Below, one piece after another: positions 1 to 5,277 of a stretch of 5,277 nt of DNA. Each line of letters opens with the position of its first letter. The first letter of the stretch is position 1. Position numbers and translations under genes: made by a program. Source of the DNA: Acidobacteriota bacterium (lineage in GTDB: Bacteria > Acidobacteriota > Terriglobia > Bryobacterales > Bryobacteraceae). The notes below the pieces were generated by a model. It saw only the letters and a program-made list of their open reading frames with translations, had not been told where the DNA came from and ran no database searches. The stretch is taken from NCBI GenBank assembly GCA_947505565.1, contig CANNLB010000273.1:1-5277 (forward strand), given 5' to 3'.

Positions 1-1
1 C

Positions 2-1012
2 GGCATCTTCTTCGATAACCCCAGCCTGGGTACCAGCGCGAACGGTGCGCTCGTCAATGGCCGCCGCGTGCTCAGCTACACGATCCCCGGCACCGATGCT
101 CGCTCGCCCGTCTACCCCAACCTGCTGGCCTCGGCCGATCCGACGTTTCAGACCCCGCCCAACATCACGGCCTTCGCCTCCGACTACCAGGTGATGTACG
201 GCCACAACGCCAGCTTACAGGTGCAGCGGCAGGTGCTGAAAGACCTTGCCTTCAACGTGCAGTACAGCTACTGGGGCCATCGGTTCGCGCCGTACTCGCG
301 GGACATCAATCTCAGTGCTCCGGCCAGCTTCCTGGCTGACGGTCGGCCTGTTTACCGTGGCTCGGCTGGTCGGCCCGACGCCCGCTTCCGCTCGATCAAC
401 CTGCTTGAATCCGGTGCGAACAATAACTACAACGGCCTGGATCTGACCTTGACGAAGCGCTTCAGCCGTGGTGTGCAACTGTCGTCAACCTGGAGCTGGT
501 CGCATGCGATTGCCGAAGGGGACTTGGAAGGCGGCGCGCTCATGGACCCGTCACTACGTACGCGGGACCGGGGCAACGCCAACGCCGACGTCCGGCACAA
601 CTGGGTTCTGCAGGGGCTCTGGGCGCCGGAGGCCAAGTGGGTTAAAGGCTTTGAGATGTCCTCGGTCGTTTTCTTCAACTCTGGTTACATGATCAACCCG
701 CTGGCGGGTACCGACCTCAACAACGACTTGGTGCTGAACGATCGGCTGCCTTTCCGGTCGCGGAATTCGGTGACGGGGCCGGGTTTCTTCCAGATCGATT
801 TCCGCCTCACCCGCCGGATTCGCATTGCGGAGAAGCATACGCTGGAACTGATCGCTGAGTCGGAGAACCTGACGAATCATCTGAACGCCGGCTGCTCGAT
901 TGCGGGCTGCACCGGGGCCGTCGTCAACCGTGATGGCGCGGCGGACTTCGGTCGGATCACGGCCACCCGCGCGGGTCGGAATTTCCAGTTTGGCATGAGG
1001 TACGCGTTTTAA
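2..1012 (+). CDS. TonB-dependent receptor, C-terminal part (5' end outside window)
   Basis: This is the last 336 residues of an outer-membrane beta-barrel receptor of the large Oar-like/CarboxypepD_reg type common in Acidobacteriota, whose full length is usually above 1000 residues. The frame is open to the left edge, so the GTG at 68 is an internal valine, not a start. Visible signs are alternating amphipathic strands, the phrase NNNYNGLDLTLTKRFSRG (about 418-472) that recurs in this family before a barrel strand, and a final strand ending GMRYAF with the terminal Phe used in outer-membrane protein assembly. Two cysteines (893-895 and 908-910) lie in a short Gly-rich loop, GCSIAGC, before the last strands and could form a surface disulfide. 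The plug, TonB box and any N-terminal carboxypeptidase-like domain are outside the window, so the substrate cannot be told. The stop overlaps the next gene's ATG by one base, which implies co-transcription. Confidence in the family is high; the ligand is unknown. Confidence 0.93.
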   Translation, partial: GIFFDNPSLGTSANGALVNGRRVLSYTIPGTDARSPVYPNLLASADPTFQTPPNITAFASDYQVMYGHNASLQVQRQVLKDLAFNVQYSYWGHRFAPYSRDINLSAPASFLADGRPVYRGSAGRPDARFRSINLLESGANNNYNGLDLTLTKRFSRGVQLSSTWSWSHAIAEGDLEGGALMDPSLRTRDRGNANADVRHNWVLQGLWAPEAKWVKGFEMSSVVFFNSGYMINPLAGTDLNNDLVLNDRLPFRSRNSVTGPGFFQIDFRLTRRIRIAEKHTLELIAESENLTNHLNAGCSIAGCTGAVVNRDGAADFGRITATRAGRNFQFGMRYAF

Positions 1013-1014
1013 TG
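997..1014 (+). promoter_or_regulatory. Ribosome binding site and TAATG stop/start overlap for the 1012 gene
   Basis: GAGG at 997-1000 lies inside the end of the receptor gene, 11 bases before the ATG at 1012-1014. The receptor's TAA (1010-1012) shares its last base with that ATG. This arrangement usually gives translational coupling. It supports 1012 as the start, because the signal peptide begins directly there. Confidence 0.55.
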
Positions 1015-1989
1015 CGGGGGCTACTTGCTCTACTTCTCGTCGCGTCTTCGGCCTTTGGGTGGGGTCTGCGCGGCCATCAGGCCATCAACCGCGCAGCGGT
1101 GCAGGGCTTGCCCGCTGATGGGCCTTCGTTCCTGCGGGCGCACGAGGATTGGATTGTCTACCTCGCCATCATCCCCGATAGCTGGCGTAGCCCTTCTGAG
1201 CCGACGCTGAAGATCCTCGAAGACCCCAATCACGGTTGGTTTAAGGAGCAGTTTGCGATGCTCCCATCGATCCCCCGCTCCCGCTATGAGTTCGTTCTCG
1301 CTCTGTACGAAGCGCAGAAGAAGCAGACGCCCGAAGCGGGCAAGCAGACCAACGTCCGTTGGACCGGAACGCTGCCGTACGCCGCGCAGGAGAACTTTGA
1401 GCGGATGCGGGCTGCGATGCGCCGCTACCGGGCGATGAAGGCCGGCGGGCAGGAGACCAAGTTCGTCGAGCTCGAGATCGCGCAGTATATGGGCCGCCTG
1501 GGCCACTACACGGGCGACGGGGCGCAGCCGCTGCACGACACGATTCACCACGACGGCTGGTCCGGCTTGAACCCGCAGGACTATACGCGCGAGCCCCGGA
1601 TTCACGGTCGCATGGAATCGCAGTACGTTGACCTGATTGCAGTGAAGACCGAGGACGTTTCGAAGCTGGTCGGGGCGCCGAAGCGTTTGGCTGATCCGTT
1701 TGTCGCGATCCTCGAACACCTCGATAAAGCGGCGTCCTATGTTGAGGAGGTCTATCAGCTGGACCAGCGCGGTGCCTGGGCGGATAAGGACAACGCGCGG
1801 GCGCGGGAACTGGTGCATGAGCGGTTGGCATCTGGTGCGACGCTGCTCCGCGACTTGGCTTACACTGCGTGGGTGGAAAGCGATCAGCCATTTCGATTCA
1901 CGCGGGACAGCAATCCTATTGATCCGAAGAATCCGGCCTACAATCCGGCTACTGGCTCGGCGCCTCCCGGCCCCCCAGTGAAACGATGA
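1012..1989 (+). CDS. Exported S1/P1 nuclease / zinc-dependent phospholipase C superfamily enzyme
   Basis: This 325-residue exported protein should be a trinuclear-zinc phosphoesterase, cutting phosphodiester bonds in nucleic acid or phospholipid outside the cytoplasm. Residues 1-16 form a signal peptide. Cleavage after SSAFG would expose Trp17, matching the N-terminal Trp that binds zinc in mature P1 nuclease and Bacillus cereus phospholipase C. The other expected ligands can be seen: His22 (WGLRGH), Asp56 (PDSWR), His74 (PNHGWF), His165/Asp169/His175 in HYTGDGAQPLH, and His198/Glu202 in HGRME. The HxxGDxxQPLH block is typical of the S1/P1 side. The last pair is HxxxE as in phospholipase C (His142/Glu146), where P1 has HxxxD. 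Residues about 300-325 form a Pro-rich tail with repeated Asn-Pro. The gene overlaps the upstream receptor by 1 base and the downstream gene by 4. Fold and metal site are well supported; nuclease versus phospholipase is unresolved. Confidence 0.88.
   Translation: MRGLLALLLVASSAFGWGLRGHQAINRAAVQGLPADGPSFLRAHEDWIVYLAIIPDSWRSPSEPTLKILEDPNHGWFKEQFAMLPSIPRSRYEFVLALYEAQKKQTPEAGKQTNVRWTGTLPYAAQENFERMRAAMRRYRAMKAGGQETKFVELEIAQYMGRLGHYTGDGAQPLHDTIHHDGWSGLNPQDYTREPRIHGRMESQYVDLIAVKTEDVSKLVGAPKRLADPFVAILEHLDKAASYVEEVYQLDQRGAWADKDNARARELVHERLASGATLLRDLAYTAWVESDQPFRFTRDSNPIDPKNPAYNPATGSAPPGPPVKR
1986..1989 (+). other. ATGA stop/start overlap
   Basis: The ATG of the DUF218 gene (1986-1988) overlaps the TGA of the zinc enzyme gene (1987-1989). 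I see no convincing Shine-Dalgarno just upstream; the nearby bases are C-rich. Translation of the second gene therefore probably depends on ribosomes ending on the first. Confidence 0.7.
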
Positions 1990-3131
1990 AACTCCTCGCT
2001 GCTCTCCTTCCCCTGCTGCTGTTGGCCCAGCCGTCGGCGAAGCCGCTGGCGCTGGTCTCCCCGGTGCAGGACAAGGCTTTCTATGTCCTGTCGCTGCTCG
2101 AACGGAACCCGGTGAAGAGCGCGACGCTCGACGAGATAGGGGCGCGGAAGCGGGCGGCGCTGCAACGGACGGGGGATCCGATCGAAGCGCTGCGCTGGAC
2201 GCCGGAAGAGATCGCGGCAGTCAGTGGCGTGCTGAAGAACGTGACCACGCTGGATGGTCTGCTGGAGGCGAGCGGGTTGTATATCCGGGAGCCGCAACTC
2301 GTGAAAGCCTGGGAAGGAGCGGCGGCGGGTATCAACCGCATTCTGGACGTTTACGGCCTTGGCAAACCGCCGCGCTACCCGGCGATCGATGCGGTTTCGT
2401 TCGACGTGAAGTTGCCCAACTATGGGCGAATGCTGGACGTAATCCGCGCCGTGATGACGGATGAGCGCGACGGCCATCCGCAGTTCTTCCACCCTTCGCT
2501 GCGGTTCGCGCTGGAACTGCTGCGCGCCAACTGGAGAGACGAAGCCGGGCGGCTCGAGCCGATGGAGAAGGGTGAAAATCGAGCGGCCTATGAGCGCGTC
2601 AGCAAGGTGAATTGGAGTCAGTACAAGTACACGGCCATTGTCGTGCCGGGCTCGGGAACCGACCGCCCTGGACAGGCGCTTTCGCCTTGGGGCAAGGCGC
2701 GGGTGACTTTGGCGGCGCGTCGGTTCAAGGCCGGTCTGGCGCCCTTCCTGATCGTCTCCGGTGGCTACGTGCATCCGTCGCAGACGCCGTTCTGCGAGGC
2801 GATCGAGATGAAGAAGGCGCTGATGGCGGAGTACGGTATTCCCGCCGATGCGATTCTGATCGACCCCCACGCGCGGCATACGACGACGAACCTCCGCAAC
2901 GCGGCCCGGTTGCTGTACCGCTACGGTTTCCCGTTTGAGAAGACAGCTCTGATTACGACTGACCAAGGGCAGAGTGCATACATTGAAGCCCCGAGCTTCG
3001 TGCAGCGCTGCGTGGCTGAACTCGGCTATGCCCCCCATGAGATTCTGCGGCGGACGTCGCCGTTTGACCTGGAATTTCGGCCGCGGCGCGAATCTTTACA
3101 TGCGGACCCATTCGAACCGCTCGACCCCTAA
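1986..3131 (+). CDS. Exported DUF218/YdcF-like protein with long N-terminal region
   Basis: This 381-residue protein has a hydrophobic N-terminus (residues 1-18, MKLLAALLPLLLLAQPSA) that looks like a cleavable signal peptide, so it probably acts in the periplasm or on the envelope. The C-terminal half (about 214-350) reads as a DUF218 domain, the family of YdcF, SanA and ElyC. It has AIVVPGSG (217-224) as a first Rossmann-like strand and turn, then LSPWGKAR, IVSGG (256-260), HARHTTTNLRNA (295-306) in place of the usual S/T...TxxNA motif, and ALITTDQGQSAY (321-332) as the last strand. In the last motif the His usual in DUF218 (roughly TSxxHxxRA) is missing. Residues 20-210 match no domain I know but contain conserved-looking text such as RDEAGRLEPMEKGEN (184-198). 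Cys270 and Cys342 could pair. DUF218 proteins are linked to envelope integrity and, for YdcF, nucleotide-type ligand binding; the activity here is unknown. It is coupled to the preceding phosphoesterase gene. Confidence 0.85.
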   Translation: MKLLAALLPLLLLAQPSAKPLALVSPVQDKAFYVLSLLERNPVKSATLDEIGARKRAALQRTGDPIEALRWTPEEIAAVSGVLKNVTTLDGLLEASGLYIREPQLVKAWEGAAAGINRILDVYGLGKPPRYPAIDAVSFDVKLPNYGRMLDVIRAVMTDERDGHPQFFHPSLRFALELLRANWRDEAGRLEPMEKGENRAAYERVSKVNWSQYKYTAIVVPGSGTDRPGQALSPWGKARVTLAARRFKAGLAPFLIVSGGYVHPSQTPFCEAIEMKKALMAEYGIPADAILIDPHARHTTTNLRNAARLLYRYGFPFEKTALITTDQGQSAYIEAPSFVQRCVAELGYAPHEILRRTSPFDLEFRPRRESLHADPFEPLDP

Positions 3132-3147
3132 CGTATCCTTGAAGTAG

Positions 3148-3852
3148 ATGCGGTACGTATGGTTCGCGATGGCCAGCCTCGCGCTGGCGGCGGAGTTTCC
3201 GGAGAAGGCGTTTCCCGATTGGAGCGACGACACGGTCCGCAAGGTGTTGACGGATTCGGCGTGGAGCCGGGGAAAGACGGTGAAGCTCGAGTGGGTGAAG
3301 CGGGATCCGGGTAACATCAACCTGCGGGACATTCCCGGCGCGCTGCATGCGCCAGCCAACGCCAATCAGAGCCTGGGCCCGCTGGGTGGCATCGGTCGAG
3401 GGAAGAAAGAGTCGTTGCCGACTAAGGCGGATATCCTGATCCGTTGGCCGGGTTCGTTGCCGCTGCGGCAGGCGACGGCGCTGTATCGGATCCGTGAAGA
3501 GAAGCTCGACGGGGGTAAGCTGAACGAACTGATTGGCGTGCCGGAGACTTATGCCGTCGTCGAGCTATTCGGGCTACCGGCGGAGATCGCCCATCAGGGC
3601 ACGAGCGTGATCGAGGATATTGTCCGCCGCTCGGCCACCTTGCAGTTCGGCAACGCCAAGCCGATGCGTCCGGTGAAGGTGGAAGCGAAGCTGCAGGCGC
3701 TGACGATGAACGTGCGGATTCTCTTCGAGAGGACCTCGGAGTTTTCGGCCAAGTCCGGGGATATTGAGATCTATGCGGACTTGCAGATTTTTTCGGTGCG
3801 GGAGAAGTTTCGGCTGAGCCAGATGCAGTATCGGGGCCGGGCGGAGATCTAG
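3148..3852 (+). CDS. Small exported protein of unknown function
   Basis: I do not recognise a characterised family in this 234-residue protein. Residues 1-15 (MRYVWFAMASLALAA) look like a short signal peptide, followed by a charged mature protein starting EFPEKAFPDWSDDTV. The segment FPDWSDDTVRKVLTDSAWS (22-40) resembles, from memory, the start of exported hypothetical proteins seen in Acidobacteriota. A Gly-rich stretch follows (about 77-86), then mixed charged and hydrophobic segments suggesting a beta-rich fold; there is no transmembrane helix after the signal. The start is well fixed: the in-frame codon just before the ATG is TAG (3145-3147). The only purine stretch upstream, GAAG at 3141-3144, is too close to the ATG to be a normal Shine-Dalgarno. 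It lies 16 bases after the DUF218 gene, so it may be the last gene of that unit. Its stop is one base from the stop of the convergent tamB-like gene. Coding status is convincing, function unknown. Confidence 0.8.
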   Translation: MRYVWFAMASLALAAEFPEKAFPDWSDDTVRKVLTDSAWSRGKTVKLEWVKRDPGNINLRDIPGALHAPANANQSLGPLGGIGRGKKESLPTKADILIRWPGSLPLRQATALYRIREEKLDGGKLNELIGVPETYAVVELFGLPAEIAHQGTSVIEDIVRRSATLQFGNAKPMRPVKVEAKLQALTMNVRILFERTSEFSAKSGDIEIYADLQIFSVREKFRLSQMQYRGRAEI

Positions 3853-3856
3853 CTCA
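3850..3856. other. Convergent gene junction with one base between stops
   Basis: The + strand gene ends with TAG at 3850-3852 and the - strand gene ends with TGA (TCA on the + strand) at 3854-3856, leaving only base 3853 between them. No hairpin followed by a T-run is evident on either side. Transcripts from the two strands therefore probably overlap, or termination is Rho-dependent. Confidence 0.85.
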
Positions 3857-5277
3857 GCGGACCTGTTTGCGGAGTTGGAAGTCGAGGCCGAACGAGCCGT
3901 TTTCGTCGCGAAGGGCGATGACGGACCACTCTTTGCTCAGGTTCCATTCGAGGCGGACGACTTGCTGCTGGGAACGGTTGAGGGTGGTGACGAAGGTCAT
4001 GGTGATGTCCTTCGAGACCTGTTGTTCGACGGTGAGGCGAGCTTGTGGGGTTCCTTCGAGGCCGGAGATGAGGGGGTCGATTTTGATGCGGCTGACGCCG
4101 AAGAAGCGTTGGAGCTGGCTTGAGATGGGGGCGGCGATGGCGTTGCCGAGGAGCGTGTTGGCACCAGTCTGGAAGAGGTTGCCGCTCTGCGAGCCGGGGC
4201 TTGTGTAAGAGGCTGAGTCCGGGCTGCGTCCGACGGTGAGCAGGGCGATGATTTCGCTGGGGGCGAGCGGCGGGTCACTGCGGTAGGAGACGTTGAGTTT
4301 GTTGACGGGGCCGCTGAAGTTGATGCCGACGGTGACGGCGCGGATACGGGTTTCGAAGTCCATGTCGAGGACTGGTTCGATTTTGCTGGTGTTGTAGAAG
4401 CTGATCTCGCCGCGTTTGATGGTGTACTTGCTGCCGAAGAAGTTGACCTCGCCTTGGTTCACGGCGATGCGTCCTTGGACGACCGGGCGGATGGCGGAGC
4501 CGCGGACGTTGAGGCTGGCGTCGGCTTGGACGTCGCTTGTTAGGGACGTGGTGAATTTGGTGTTGGGGGCGGTCCGTACGCGGATGTCGAGCTGCATGTT
4601 GGTTAGGAACTCGTTTGTGGAGATGGCGTTCTGTTGGCCGCGGGAGGCATCGGAGAGGAGGGAGCCGAGGTCGGTGCGGGCTTGGAAGCCGGAGCGCTGG
4701 ATGGTGACGTTGCCGGCGAGCAGGCTCTGCACGGGAGAGCCGGTGAGGCTGATGGAGCCATCGGCGACGGTGGAGAGGCCTTCGGGGTAGCGGATACGAA
4801 CGCCGGTAGCGTTAGCCTGGAGGCGGTAGAAAGTTTCGGCTTCGCCGAACTCGATGAAGCCGGACAGGGCGAGGTCTCCACCGCCGGACTGAGCGGTGAG
4901 TTTATTTTCAATGGTGGCGCGGCGGCGGTCAAAGTTCACGCGACCGTTCACTTTGTCGAGGCCGGTGGGCAGGTCTTCGACGAAGAGCGAGGCGTCCTTC
5001 AAATCGAGGCGACCGAAGAGTTGTGGGTCGTCGAGGGCACCGCGGACGTTTGCTTCGAGGGTTGCGACGCCACCGGCGACAAGTTCGGGGCTGAACGTTT
5101 TCAACCCGGCAAGATTAAGGGAGCCATTTACGCGGAGGTCCCAGGGTTGTTTGGCGGCGAGGGAGAAGGTTCCGGCGGCGGAGAGGTTGGTGTCTTTGGC
5201 GAGAAAGCGGGCGCGTTTGACGGTGATGACGCCGAGGTCGGCCGAGAACTCGAGGGGGCCGTCGTTGCGGAGTTCGA
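3854..5277 (-). CDS. tamB: TamB / DUF490 family translocation and assembly protein, C-terminal part
   Basis: This is the last 473 residues of a large TamB-like protein; the frame runs open through the right edge, so the TTG at 5104 is an internal Leu. TamB is an inner-membrane-anchored periplasmic protein whose beta-taco groove spans to an Omp85 partner (TamA or BamA) and is linked to outer-membrane protein insertion and phospholipid transport. The visible part has repeated AsmA-like strands such as GRLDLKDASLFVEDLP and GDLALSGFIEFGE. The diagnostic DUF490 block at about 4229-4438 runs GSKYTIKRGEISFYNTSKIE, continues through a P-x-L-D strand to a SDPPLAPSEIIALLTVG turn, then enters an amphipathic segment (about 4110-4175) and the final strands. 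The protein ends FGLDFQLRKQVR. The N-terminal anchor is outside the window. Full TamB proteins usually exceed 1000 residues. In many Gram-negative genomes an Omp85 gene lies next to tamB; that cannot be checked here. It converges on the + strand unit and is probably regulated separately. Confidence 0.92.
   Translation of the reverse strand, partial: ELRNDGPLEFSADLGVITVKRARFLAKDTNLSAAGTFSLAAKQPWDLRVNGSLNLAGLKTFSPELVAGGVATLEANVRGALDDPQLFGRLDLKDASLFVEDLPTGLDKVNGRVNFDRRRATIENKLTAQSGGGDLALSGFIEFGEAETFYRLQANATGVRIRYPEGLSTVADGSISLTGSPVQSLLAGNVTIQRSGFQARTDLGSLLSDASRGQQNAISTNEFLTNMQLDIRVRTAPNTKFTTSLTSDVQADASLNVRGSAIRPVVQGRIAVNQGEVNFFGSKYTIKRGEISFYNTSKIEPVLDMDFETRIRAVTVGINFSGPVNKLNVSYRSDPPLAPSEIIALLTVGRSPDSASYTSPGSQSGNLFQTGANTLLGNAIAAPISSQLQRFFGVSRIKIDPLISGLEGTPQARLTVEQQVSKDITMTFVTTLNRSQQQVVRLEWNLSKEWSVIALRDENGSFGLDFQLRKQVR

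Noticed and set aside
68..70. GTG at 68 as start of the receptor gene
   Set aside because: The frame is open from base 2 with receptor-like sequence and the family is far longer, so this is an internal codon of a gene cut by the window edge.
1030..1818. Long - strand open frame (262 codons) opposite the zinc enzyme gene
   Set aside because: It has Arg/Leu/Val-rich low-information composition and lies entirely opposite a gene with all its metal ligands intact.
1938..3038. Long - strand open frame (366 codons) opposite the DUF218 gene
   Set aside because: Its translation is rich in Arg, His and Gln with no domain, signal or family resemblance. The + strand has a clear family match, so this is a GC-rich antisense shadow.
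3891..3901. Small inverted repeat AACG-AGC-CGTT near the convergent stops, considered as a terminator
   Set aside because: A stem of only four pairs with a weak T-run, lying inside tamB coding sequence; chance occurrence is likely.
3875..4123. + strand acidic open frame (82 codons) opposite the tamB-like gene
   Set aside because: The Glu/Asp/Gly/Ala composition is what antisense of this GC-rich gene gives. The - strand carries the DUF490 signature.
5102..5104. TTG (- strand) as start of the tamB-like gene
   Set aside because: The same frame continues without a stop to the right edge with AsmA/TamB-like strand text such as NLSAAGTFSLAAKQPWDLRV, so the gene is 5'-truncated by the window.

Overview
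The window is GC-rich and almost fully coding. It holds five genes: four on the + strand (the first cut off by the left edge) and one on the - strand cut off by the right edge. The mix suggests a Gram-negative, Acidobacteriota-like bacterium, possibly of the Solibacter/Bryobacter type. The evidence is an Oar/CarboxypepD_reg-type TonB-dependent receptor C-terminus with a terminal Phe, a TamB protein, and a small exported protein of a kind I associate from memory with Acidobacteria. The taxon is inference, not proof.

Layout. Positions 2-1012 encode the last 336 residues of an outer-membrane TonB-dependent receptor. Its TAA stop shares a base with the ATG of an exported S1/P1-nuclease / zinc-phospholipase C superfamily enzyme (1012-1989). 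That gene overlaps by 4 bases (ATGA) a long, exported DUF218/YdcF-family protein (1986-3131). After only 16 bases comes a small exported protein of unknown function (3148-3852). A - strand tamB-like gene (3854 to the right edge) converges on it with a single base between the two stop codons. No gap exceeds 16 bases, so any promoter for the + strand run must lie left of the window or inside a coding region. I saw no RNA gene, CRISPR array, insertion sequence or convincing terminator.

How the genes may work together. The first three are physically coupled and all act in the envelope: an outer-membrane importer or binder, a secreted trinuclear-zinc phosphoesterase, and an exported DUF218 protein. 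A reasonable hypothesis is a small phosphoester or lipid scavenging unit in which the enzyme cuts a nucleic acid or phospholipid and the receptor takes up a product. The substrate is not shown by the sequence. The tamB gene belongs to a separate, oppositely oriented envelope-biogenesis locus.

Most worth a second look are the mixed nuclease/phospholipase zinc site of the 1012-1989 product and the unusual DUF218 protein. The latter has about 200 uncharacterised residues before the domain and lacks the His expected in the last domain motif.
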